A stretch of DNA of 64,000 nt from positions 54,020,056-54,084,055 of the forward strand of contig CM068315.1 in NCBI GenBank assembly GCA_034766995.1, written 5' to 3'. Source of the stretch: Acanthacorydalis orientalis. Taxonomy: Eukaryota > Arthropoda > Insecta > Megaloptera > Corydalidae. Below the pieces are notes generated by a model. It worked only from the letters and a program-made list of their open reading frames with translations, made no database searches and had not been told where the DNA came from. Shown piece after piece: positions 11,932 to 22,083 of this stretch. The translations under genes were made by a program, and so were the position numbers. Every line of letters starts with the position of its first letter. Within the stretch, counting starts at the first letter, position 1.

Positions 11932-12905
11932 CGGACGCTACACGTCGGTCGTCTCATTACGCCTTTATGGTGTTGCAGTAATATACTGTCGACATTAGCT
12001 CTGAGGCTGTATGGAAATCGAGAGCAAACATCAAAGCTGGTAATAGATATTTAATGTCGATGTAAATAGCATTATTACATTGTTTAATGAACAAATATAT
12101 TTTTGAGATACGATGAAGAGGAAAGATCGTATCTCCAAAAATGGCCATTTCGATTTATATAAGTGAGAATGTCATTTACATTAACATTATTATAAACGCT
12201 ATTATGGCATGGTAATACCAAACCATAATGTTAACTGCAAACTTGTGATTTTTGATAAATGTATTTACTAAACTAATATTTTTGTATTTGAAAGATAGGA
12301 AAAAAATTGTAAAATTTTACATATTGGAAATATGTGTTTTTGTAAATGGTTATATTTATGAACATATTATATTATAAAGCAACAAGTTTTGTTTTTGTAT
12401 TTAATATATTTTTAGAAACATCCTTTACTTGGTAAGTACAGCAAAAGAAAAGCATAATATTAACAGCAAGTAACTGTTATAATCTTTTATTGTATACATT
12501 TAAAAAAAATATTGATTTCAGTTTTTTATAGTCTGTGTAATTTTTATATTCTGTGTGGAATAATGAAATTATATTATCTAGTCAAAACAGAGTTATCTTA
12601 TTTTTTAGTGAGCTTGTTATAAACATTAATTTTAGGCAAGTAAAAAATTTAACAAAAAAAGCCTTTAAACAAGAATTTATACTGACTGTCTATATGTATG
12701 CATTTTATAATTTTACTGTATAAATCTTTTTTATTTTAAAGTACTTATTTTTTGATAAACCTTTACCATTCCTTATATTCAGAGCTGTGTACATATATAT
12801 ATATATATATAATATATAAAATCTTGAACCTATGATGAATCAAAACTAGATAGAGTAATTACTTCCAGTTTGAAGTCTGTCTCATTTTTACACAAGTGTA
12901 TATAT

Positions 12906-12942
<37 letters not shown>

Positions 12943-13200
12943 TTTGAAAACATTTCTGTACATAACTCAAATATAAAGCCTCTAGAAAAAATAATTAGAC
13001 TCACTATTTAAATGTTTAGGAAGATCTTAAACAAGTACTTTGACACTATAAAATATACCCCACTACAAAGAATGATATCCCTTCATGGAAAGTTCATGTG
13101 TTAATATATATTTTGATTAATATATTTTTGTATGTATAGCGTTATTTTGTGTGTTGAAATTGTTTTTAGGTACTAGCATATATGAAGTTCATAATTGGTG

Positions 13201-13264
<64 letters not shown>

Positions 13265-13725
13265 TGCTATTGTAAAAATCATTTTTTTATTTCAAAACCA
13301 TGTGTTATAATGGCGACTCTTATTAATTTCTCATAATTTAAATGATGATCGTGACTAAATAAAAATGATGCCTTTGATTACGAGATCGGTTTTATTACTA
13401 TCATAACTCGTTAAAAAATCAATCGAATTACTGTTTAGAAAACATTTAGTTTCCAATTTTTGGTCATTAAACACTACTTCATTTAAATAAACAGAATAAA
13501 TGGTAACACGTTATGCAATAACTTAACATTTTCATGATAATTACAAGGATGGAAAATTAATATACATTTTGTTTTTCCTTACATATTAATGTAAAAATTA
13601 TCATTTTTATTCTTGAAAAATATCTATTGTCAAACAAATACTTTTTCGTAAGACCTGTATACGATGTGTAGGTAGCGTACTATAAAAAATAAACTATTTT
13701 TAAAATATTATTTAACTTTATTACT
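11932..13725. other. supervillin 3' UTR and intergenic gap to the zinc-finger gene
   Basis: No coding exon is visible. The first 230 nt are less AT-rich and probably 3' UTR. Several AATAAA-like hexamers occur, for example 13358-13363, but in such AT-rich DNA none can be chosen with confidence. The stretch contains (TA)n arrays at about 12796-12810, 12914-12936 and 13202-13261. The promoter of the downstream gene should lie in its last part. Confidence 0.6.
13202..13261. repeat. (TA)n microsatellite between the two genes
   Basis: About 60 nt of pure TA, 464 nt upstream of the zinc-finger gene start codon. Confidence 0.98.
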
Positions 13726-13842
13726 ATGTCAGGAAAATATTTACACATTAATGAAATATGTCGAGTGTGTTTGTGTAACGATGGAATGTTTTCTGATGTT
13801 TATTGCCATTCATCTGTGATAATGGAGTGTGCTCCAATTACT
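13726..13842 (+). CDS. zinc-finger gene exon 1 (first half of ZAD)
   Basis: The exon encodes 39 residues from the start Met. It contains ICRVCL, the first zinc-binding cysteine pair of the ZAD. It ends in phase 0 at the donor GTAAGT (13843). Confidence 0.88.
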
Positions 13843-14365
13843 GTAAGTCAGTAATGGATTTATTTACAATACTTTTTACATGTAGTTAAAGTACTTGAAT
13901 TTATTTAAAATAATGTTAAACTATTCACTTCTGTTAGTTGTATTATAAGTATAATAAACACTATCCGTCCAGTAAAATTATTATTTACGTAATTCTATAT
14001 AAAATTGATTTTTTTGCATATTTTAAAGAATGATGTCCAAGTAATGCATTTTTGTATTTAATCATGACAAAGTTTTGCAACAAATATTACACATTAATCA
14101 TACTTATAGCCAACTTATTAACTAGTGAATAGTTGATCAATAAAGTGAATTAAGAATACACTTTTCATTGAATATTTGAGACATGAAATATATTTTTTTA
14201 ATTTTGCCAAATTTGGTTTATATGTTCATTTCTTCATCACAACATACTTCATTATTTCTTTGAAAAGAATTAGAACCAGAATCAAATCGTAGTAATCATT
14301 AGTTTCGTATTTATGGTATTTTATTCTTAATTTAATTTTTTTAGTAGTTTTAATACACACAGATG

Positions 14366-14428
<63 letters not shown>

Positions 14429-17069
14429 CATTTGATTTAAAATGTATTATAACAAAAAAAGAATTTCATTTTAGAAAGTTAATAAATTAATAATTAGGTT
14501 TTATGAACACCTGTGTCATTGACAATTTTTCTGTACACACACATATACAATTTAATGTTTTTAATAAATTTCTGACACTGGATAAACTCAATTTCACTAA
14601 TGAATTTTTTTTATTCCATGAATCAAAAATATTTTTTAAGGCAGAGAAAAAGCATTTTATTTTGATACACTGAGTATGATGGAATTGCCATTGAAAACAC
14701 CATACATATAACATGCAACATATACAAGTGCATATGCATCCACCAAACATGATAAAGATTTATTAAACATTTTTGATTAATAACATTTTTTTATGATTTA
14801 TGGAGTCAGAAAAAAATCATTTGTGAAAATTAATTTTGCTAGTCATGTAAAGACATGGCGCAAAAATTTTCTTGACTTTTGCATTATGTTAAATTCTATA
14901 GAGCCAATGAAATAAGTCTATTGACATTAGGTAATAATTGCTTTTTTTTGTACTCCAGGACAGTCTCAATAAATATGCGAAATATATCATCGATAAAGTC
15001 CATGTATACTCTTAGTCCAGATTTACTCTTTGTCTATACAATCCTTTATTAGGTTGTAATACTTTTGATTCTTGCGTCCTTTGCCATATCTCATCCTCCT
15101 GTGCTAAATTTAAAACTGATAATAATTTTAATTAATTGATTTTTATGTAGATATCAGCTAACGATGGCCTTCCATCAAAAATTTGTGAAAAATGTTTGGA
15201 AAAATTACATACTGCCAAAAACTTTCGTGAACTGTGTATTAAATCTGACGAGACTCTCCGTGAAAATTTGAAATTAATCAAATCTGAAAGCACAGAAGAA
15301 AATTTATCAGAAGCATCACTGAAAATCGAAGTCGATATTCCTGATATAGAGAACATCGATTTCGCGAAAGACGATAATTCTTCGAGTCCGAAAATCAATA
15401 CTCCGAATGACGAACCGCCCAACGGTGTACAAAAAAAATTCACACGTCTTTATTCGGACACGAAACGTAATTCAAGACGGCACGTTTGTGAACAGTGCGG
15501 CAAGCGATTCTTCCGTGCTCAGGAACTGAAAATACACAAGCGTGTCCATACGGGTGAGAAACCGTTTTGCTGCGAACTGTGTACGAAACGGTTTACTGTA
15601 AAAGCGAACCTAGTGCAACACTTGAGGGTTCATACAGGAGAAAGGCCTTATTCTTGCGAATCGTGCGCCAAGTCATTCAATACAAGTACAAGCTTAATAC
15701 GGCATAAATTATTACATGAGGACAGAAATGGTCCACTCATTGATTTTCCTCATGCGTGTAATATATGTGGGAAGAAGTTTCGTTTAAAGGAAACACTCAA
15801 CACACATATTAGACAACATACGGGCGAAAAAGCGCACGCGTGTGATGTTTGTGGAAAAAGGTATATAAATAAAATATATATAATGCGGGCGGATTTTTGA
15901 CCGATCCGCAACGATGCAATCCGTCCTAATGTGCGCTAGCCTTTAAATGTTTTACTACACAACAGTTACATTTCATATTTTATTTATCATTTAAAAACAT
16001 TACTCCTTACAACTTTGAATATTATATTCATAAAGTAAATAAAATATTTTTACGAATGTCGATTACTGTCTCAGTAAGTAATGACAAGAAGTATATATAT
16101 ATGTATTTTTTTTTGGTCATTTATAGGTACAAGTACAGCAATCAATTGTTGATACACAAGAAAACACATTCGGGAGATCGTCCGCACGCTTGCGAAACGT
16201 GCAACAAACGTTTTTACAGACGGACCGAGCTGAAGTTACACGAGCGCGTCCACACCGGCGAACGGCCGTACGCGTGCGAGCATTGCACCAAACGCTTCTC
16301 GATGAAATCGAATTTGGTCCAACACGTGCGCATACATACCGGCGAGCGTCCGTACGCGTGCGACGCGTGCGACAAAACGTTCAATACAAGCACGAGCCTC
16401 GTTCGGCATAGGTCTTTGGTGCACCGCGGCGTTAATTCGGAGCCGGCGTATACTTGTGACTACTGTAGAAAGACGTTCACCCAAAAGTCGTCGCTCGTGT
16501 CGCACGTCCGCATGCACACCGGAGAAACGCCTTACGCGTGCGATCAGTGCGACAGGAAGTTCAGGGACGCGACGTTGCTAGCGAAACACAAGCGTGTACA
16601 TGCGGACGACCGACGGCACATGTGCGAGGTGTGCAGCAAGAGGTTCTACGAACGTGCTGAACTCAAGATACACATGCGCGTGCATACTGGAGAACGGCCG
16701 TTTCCGTGCGACTACTGCTGCAAAAGATTCACGATCAGGTCAGATTATTGAAGCTTGTCCGTTTCAGCCGGTCCGTGCGCGCATTGGATCGGTGCAAAAA
16801 TAATTGCGGTTTTTACGTATCGAACATAACGACGCACGTGCCGGTTAAAAATTATATTTATTAATCAAGATAGAGACGCTTTGTCTGCACAGATTTCTCC
16901 CGACGGGAAACAAGTTTGTTTATTCCCACAAGATAGAATTCTGTAGTCCTGGATTAACGAATTCATCGTAGAGCGCTTTGAGTTGATCTTTCAAAACGGT
17001 CTCTCGTAGGAAGTTCCTCGAATGATTAAAAAAATGATAATCTGTGAAACAGATTATCATTTTTTTATA

Positions 17070-17114
<45 letters not shown>

Positions 17115-17390
17115 TGTTAAATATAGGCAGCGTTGTATGGAAACAAAAGATTTATTTGCATTAACACTTTGTGTCAAGTTACATTCGGAATTATTAATTG
17201 TGAACACCCAAGAGAAAAGTATATCAATTACTGATAATGAATCTGAACAACCACACTTGAATGAATCACATGTCACGCCACATTCTAGGAATTATATACA
17301 TATCTCAGTGTTGAAGACTACTTTATTTTGTACAATAATCTGACAGATACAACGAGCATTTTCACAGCGGCAAATTCAAATTGTCTAATA

Positions 17391-17471
<81 letters not shown>

Positions 17472-18274
17472 AATATAGTTTCTTCAATGTCTTCTTACCC
17501 AAAATATATTATTTCTGTTCCTTTTCCAGTTTTGAAAATATTCGCATACTTTTTTTCTGAATCGTGTTTAAAACTTCACCCTTGTTTTTAAATTTTATCT
17601 CGTTTATGCTATAAAAAAATTGGTTCCTTTCAACATAATGTTTTATTTTAGAAACAGACTACTCATCAAGTTGTAAATCAGGTAAATACAGTAGTTGAAT
17701 AATATTTATTGCGTTTTCATTTGAAAATTTACAAATAATTATGCATAATTATGCAATAATTAGCATATTTATTTCCATTCTGTGTCGTGGTATTTTTATA
17801 TGATTTCGTCTCTCAAACGATGTAAAACATTACGAATATGTTTTTTCATTTATTGTGTAGTGTGGGATGAAACTAATTCATAATATGTCAAGTCTTGATA
17901 AAGAAACGAATAGTTTGTTTAGTTTAAAATTAGACCGAACTAAAAAAAGCAGAATACATAAACAGTTACATATAAAAAAATTAAAAATTTAAAAATTCAG
18001 GCCTACGTTTTGGTTAAAAAAAATCACGAAAAGGTTAGCTGATCTTGAATAAAAAAATGATTTAAATTTGTTTCCTTTTTATTTATGCCATCGATGAACA
18101 ATCGTATGAATCATTTGTTCTTTGAGAAACGAAACGTTTTAAATAGTCAGTAGTCAACGAACTAGCTTGTCTGCACTGAATATCGACAGGAAGTGCAAAA
18201 TCATAGTTTCCTATAAGATATTACTGAAACGAGATTACTATACATAATATAATCTTTGTATGTACATATATATA

Positions 18275-18319
<45 letters not shown>

Positions 18320-18330
18320 CACATACATGA

Positions 18331-18394
<64 letters not shown>

Positions 18395-20295
18395 ATCAAT
18401 ACAAAAGTTACGATTTGAAATTGAAACTCAGGCGCTTATTTCTCGCAGAAAACGCTGTTATTAACCAATTATGCATCCAGCATCGTTTTCTACAATCATT
18501 TCTCAACGTTCAGGCAGCTGCTGGATTCCTCGTTCGTAAAAACTGTGCGGTTTTTCGTCAGAAAAGCCGGTGAGGTGGTTTTTGACGGCCTCGACGGTGT
18601 CAAAATTTTTTACCGTTTAAACTGTTCTGCATCGACCGGAACAAATGATAATCCGAAGGTGCAATGTCCGGAGAATACGGTGGTTGCGATACGATTTCAC
18701 ATGTCGGTTGCTTCAGTTTTTGCATAGTCAGTTTTACGTTCATCAGAGTCGACGTTACCAAAATACAGACCGAAAAGTGCACTTTAAAATGTTATCGACA
18801 TGGACACGATGAAATGACACTTCCATTGAACAAAATTAAGATTAGAATTAAAAAAAGAAACGCGATTATTTTCCTACCAACATGTATCTCGTTTTAGCGT
18901 TGTTTAGTGAACGAACAGTTTCTGCTGCTTTACGACCCGTTTTGAACAAAAAAATACTCTTGTTTGCTTCTTTTTCATCTTTAATTCAATAGCCCAATTT
19001 GAAGCAAAATTGATAATAAAATCAAAGTGGATGTTACCAAAATACAGACCGAAAAATCCACTTTAAAATGATATCAACATGAACACGATGAAATGATACT
19101 TTCATTGAATAAAATTAAAGTTAGAATTCAGAAAATAAAAACTGCAATTATTTTCCTACCAACCTGTATTTCGTTGTTCTTCATTGTTCATATTCTTCGT
19201 ATAATGATGAGGATTTTGAGTGATGTGTTTATTGAACATTACTGGCCTGTTAAAGTACAAAAGCATTCTGGATTGTTGTGGGTTAAAAGAAATGGAATAT
19301 TCTACCTTTTTTTTGTCAAAAATTACAATGTATTTGTCGTCGCCTAACAAAAGAGCGTTATGTGGTTAAAAGATGAACGACGTTATAAATTTAGAACCGA
19401 ATTCATGACACTAACTCTCCCGTTTCGATGCAGTAAAGCTCAGTTGACAGTGTTTTCATTTGCAAATATCTGTCATGATATTTTTAATTATATTTCTTTA
19501 TTTTCTCTTAATTCAGATATTATATTGATACTAATGGCTAGTGTAAGGATTGACTTTAATGTTTAACTAATTAAAAATCGTCCTATTCCATCATAAATAG
19601 TGATTTTCATGGAAAATATTATATACGTAAATATATATAATCGTCCCCACACATTCTTAATGATTCCAGCTAAGCAATTCGTTTGCAGATCAAATCTTGT
19701 CCAACATCTTCGAATACATACAGGAGAGAGACCGTACGTGTGCGATTTCTGCGACAAGACATTCAACACAAGCACAAGTCTCGTGCGACACCGGATGTTG
19801 CTGCACAGCGCCGAAACATTGAGCACGGTCGATTCTGAACGGTATCCGTTCTCGTGCAACACGTGCAACAAAGGGTTTTCGCAGGCGGACGCCCTCGACG
19901 CGCACGTCCGTGTCCACACCGGTGAGCGGCCTCACGCGTGCGATCTGTGCGAGAAGAGGTTCCGCGAAGCGCGGCTCCTCGACAAGCACCGAAAAATACA
20001 CACGGGCGACAAACGGCACATGTGCGACGTGTGCAGTAAACGGTTCTACGAACGGGGCGATCTCACGATACACATGCGCACGCACACCGGCGAACGGCCC
20101 TTCGAGTGCACGCTGTGTCCGAAACGGTTCACGATCAAGTCGAACATGCTGCAACATGTGCGAACGCACACGGGCGAGAAACCGTTCGGGTGTTCAGTGT
20201 GTGCGAAACGTTTCAATACGGCAAGTAGCCTCGCGAGGCATGTTCGATTGTTGCATGCGACCGTTACGAGTAGTACACATAAGAGCGACGGCTAG
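13726..20295 (+). CDS. ZAD-domain C2H2 zinc-finger protein, 18 fingers, 681 residues
   Basis: The join is 13726-13842, 15151-15860, 16127-16738, 19689-20295, which is 681 codons plus TAG. The start is supported by an in-frame TAA at 13690-13692 with no ATG between. Residues 1-80 form a ZAD (zinc-finger associated domain), with CRVC from exon 1 pairing with CEKC from exon 2. ZADs are an arthropod-type dimerisation module. An acidic, Ser-rich linker (about residues 80-145) leads to 18 C2H2 fingers from about residue 150 to the end, most joined by TGEKP-like linkers. The protein is expected to be a nuclear DNA-binding regulator; its targets are unknown. Fingers fall into a five-type repeating order. 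I cannot name a one-to-one fly orthologue. Confidence 0.92.
13843..15150 (+). other. intron 1 of the zinc-finger gene
   Basis: A 1308-bp intron splitting the ZAD between its two cysteine pairs. It contains a (TA)n array (14369-14428). I see no transposon ends and no other exon. Confidence 0.8.
14369..14428. repeat. (TA)n microsatellite
   Basis: About 60 nt of TA in intron 1 of the zinc-finger gene. Confidence 0.97.
15151..15860 (+). CDS. zinc-finger gene exon 2 (ZAD second half, fingers 1-5a)
   Basis: The exon encodes residues 40-276. It begins with [20 protein letters not shown], the second half of the ZAD. Fingers 1 to 4 follow (helix regions [32 protein letters not shown]). The exon ends inside finger 5, after CDVCGK plus two bases of an Arg codon. 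Retention of the following intron would end the protein within 12 residues. Confidence 0.93.
15861..16126 (+). other. intron 2 of the zinc-finger gene
   Basis: This 266-nt intron has donor GTATAT and acceptor tttatag. It interrupts finger 5 between its zinc-binding cysteines and its recognition helix. No repeats of note. Confidence 0.88.
16127..16738 (+). CDS. zinc-finger gene exon 3 (fingers 5b-12a)
   Basis: The exon is 612 nt, a multiple of three, and starts and ends in phase 2. It completes finger 5 ([14 protein letters not shown]), encodes fingers 6-11 and opens finger 12 ([10 protein letters not shown]). It is markedly GC- and CpG-rich compared with its flanks. The donor is GTCAGA, a weak form; read-through gives SDY and a stop. 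Skipping would keep frame but leave a finger without its normal 12-residue spacing. Confidence 0.92.
16784..17045 (-). mobile_element. mariner family C fragment (3' end)
   Basis: It starts TTGGATCGGTGCAAAAATAA and continues with the same non-coding end as copies at 21014 and 62026. On the reverse strand it encodes the start of the transposase C-terminus. It breaks off at the hairpin at 17028. Confidence 0.8.
17028..17066. repeat. perfect 18-bp hairpin
   Basis: The left arm AAAAAAATGATAATCTGT and right arm ACAGATTATCATTTTTTT are perfect complements around the loop GAA. It lies where the mariner fragment ends and a (TA)n array begins. Confidence 0.9.
17391..17470. repeat. (TA)n microsatellite
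   Basis: About 80 nt, interrupted once near its start. Confidence 0.98.
18262..18392. repeat. interrupted (TA)n array
   Basis: About 130 nt of TA with a central break around 18313-18336. Its right edge is the end of a family F mariner fragment. Confidence 0.95.
18393..18738 (-). mobile_element. mariner family F 3' fragment
   Basis: It starts GGATCAATACAAAAGTTACG directly after a (TA)n array. The body matches, in reverse, the 3' third of the element at 46612-47833, including the block that follows the last catalytic Asp. The transposase is broken. Confidence 0.75.
18739..18880 (-). mobile_element. mariner family A 5' end fragment
   Basis: It shares the string AAAATACAGACCGAAAA with copies at 19041, 45820 and (reversed) 37550, and ends ATTATTTTCCTACCAACA, the inner edge of a family A terminal repeat. 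Confidence 0.65.
18915..19172 (-). mobile_element. second mariner family A 5' end fragment
   Basis: It repeats the same family A 5' end, running from TTTCTGCTGCTTTACGACCC to ATTTTCCTACCAACCTGT. It is in the same orientation as the preceding fragment, so two copies landed or were duplicated side by side. Confidence 0.7.
19689..20295 (+). CDS. zinc-finger gene exon 4 (fingers 12b-18, stop)
   Basis: The exon encodes residues 480-681. It completes finger 12 ([11 protein letters not shown]) and encodes fingers 13-18, ending [21 protein letters not shown] and TAG. Like exon 3 it is CpG-rich. The protein stops shortly after the last finger, with no C-terminal domain. Confidence 0.93.
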
Positions 20296-20499
20296 AAATC
20301 AACGCATGCTCTTTTGAATCGATCGACCGTTTTATATTGGAATTGAAATGAATTCCAGCGCCATAATAACATTAACTGTAGTTATTTATTTTGTATTCGT
20401 ATCGATGACAGCTGTGGCGAACTCAGATTTGAACGGATAAATTTTTTTTAATGTGAATTCAATAGAATTCATTAGGTGATTATAAAAAAATATTTAAAG

Positions 20500-20505
20500 A
20501 ATAAA
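20500..20505 (+). promoter_or_regulatory. candidate poly(A) signal of the zinc-finger gene
   Basis: AATAAA, the first such hexamer downstream of the TAG at 20293-20295. Chance occurrences are common in this composition. Confidence 0.4.
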
Positions 20506-20571
20506 ATCCAGTTTTCTTTTCTTTTTACAAAGCTATTGAATTACTTCAGGGTCACATTAAACGCTCTCTCT

Positions 20572-20574
<3 letters not shown>

Positions 20575-20638
<64 letters not shown>
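20575..20638. repeat. (TA)n microsatellite
   Basis: About 64 nt of pure TA, preceded by a short CTCTCT run. Confidence 0.98.
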
Positions 20639-20641
<3 letters not shown>

Positions 20642-21013
20642 GGGATAGTCATAGGGGATTACATTAATTTCTCTGTGTATAGGAGCATTTGATTTTGTTT
20701 TATTTTCTAGTGTTTTTGCCTTTTTCCTTTGGGGGGTGCCAGCGCCGCTTGGCCCCATCCTGGATACGTCACTGGATAACAGTGTTGTTTTCAAAGAAAA
20801 TAATCGAAACGAATTTATTTTTTTTTATATAAGATTAGGAAATAATGAATCAATTTAAAAATAATTTTCAAATTTGTTTCTTTTAATAATATAGCTGACT
20901 GAAGATTAAAATGAATAATAGAACAAGCCAAAATTAAATATTTACAGTTGAAGGTTTTATGTTAGTCTTCAGAAGCTTTTTGAATAAAAAAAGGATTTAT
21001 ATTACGTTCATGC

Positions 21014-21600
21014 AAAAATAATTGCCGTTTTTACGTATCAAGTGTAAAGATGCATATGTCGGTTAAAAATTATATTTATTAATCAAAATAAAGACCGTTG
21101 GCCTGCACGCATTTCTCCCAACGGGAAACAAGTTTGTTTATTCTTACAAGATAGAGTTCTGGATTCTTGGAATTAACAAATTCATCGAAAACGCTTTGAG
21201 ATGATGCTTGATCATTGAAAACCTTCTCTCGTAGGAAATACGATTGCTTGGATGAGATAAGGTTTCATTACCCAGTTCATTTAATTTTTTTAACGTCATT
21301 TGTGAGACGTGTGTTGTCGTGAAGAAGAATCGGTCCTCCTCGATTGACTAATACCGGCCGTAAACGATGCAATTTCTCATGCATTTTTTCAATTTCCCGA
21401 CAATGTTTTTCTGCTGTTATTGTTTCATCAGGATTTAAAAAAAGTTGTAGTGAACGATGCCACTTGCCGACCACCGAACAGTGATCATCATCTTTGTTTC
21501 ATGAAGCTTCGGTTTGGGAAACTGTTTTGGTGTTTCTCGGAAAAGGCGTCGAGGCTTTTAATTTCGTGTAAAATTAATTGACCCTATCATTTCGTGAAAC
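21014..21600 (-). mobile_element. mariner family C, 3' half
   Basis: It starts TGCAAAAATAATTGCCGTTT and, read in reverse, encodes the central and C-terminal transposase. Visible motifs include KWHRSLQLFLNPDETITAEK and the catalytic ILLHDN. Frameshifts follow. The 5' half is missing. Confidence 0.8.
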
Positions 21601-21863
21601 TGAACTTTCTGCATAGACTGACTAGAATTGTAATTCTTTTAAATTGTATTTAATAAAATTGAATCTAGTAAATTTAATATTTTGTATGTTCATATCGGCA
21701 TTTAATATTTTATGTTTTTTTTTTCGTACAATCACTACTTAATAATACTTCTTATGGTTCAGAGAAAGTTCCAACTCGTTACCTCTTGATCATCAGTTCC
21801 GGATAGATATCGGACAACGTATTATACCGTTGCAATTGTAATTTATATTTAATATATTGAAAG

Positions 21864-21867
<4 letters not shown>

Positions 21868-21946
<79 letters not shown>
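21868..21946. repeat. (TA)n microsatellite pair
   Basis: Two TA runs separated by TTTG, in a stretch (21600-22083) that otherwise shows nothing recognisable. Confidence 0.95.
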
Positions 21947-21949
<3 letters not shown>

Positions 21950-22083
21950 GAATAATACATATTTATCTGTATATATGCATTTATAATATAAGTTTTATGT
22001 ATGAGTACAACTGTGTAACTTATATAAAATATACCGATATATTTTGATCTGATATATATATTTGAAAATTTTTTTTCATTGTA

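Larger units (their letters stand above)
16739..19688 (+). other. intron 3 of the zinc-finger gene, filled with mariner pieces
   Basis: The intron is 2950 nt long. It contains a family C fragment starting 46 nt after the donor (16784), a perfect hairpin (17028-17066), large (TA)n arrays (17391-17470, 18262-18392), a family F fragment (18393-18738) and two family A ends (18739-18880, 18915-19172). The acceptor is gtttgcag. The stretch 17470-18260 and 19173-19688 shows nothing I recognise. Confidence 0.8.
20296..21013. other. 3' UTR and flank of the zinc-finger gene
   Basis: A plausible poly(A) signal AATAAA lies at 20500-20505, 205 nt after the stop. A (TA)n array follows (20575-20638). Nothing else is recognised, apart from a GC-richer patch near 20725-20780. 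Confidence 0.6.

Noticed and set aside
16236..16517. Reverse-strand and shifted frames over the zinc-finger exons, including a 159-codon one at 19690-20169
   Set aside because: They are shadows of the CpG-rich finger exons; the forward frame carries the C2H2 pattern throughout.
19173..19560. Frames at 19156-19566 in intron 3 of the zinc-finger gene
   Set aside because: They adjoin mariner debris, have no recognisable domain, and lie between two well-supported finger exons.
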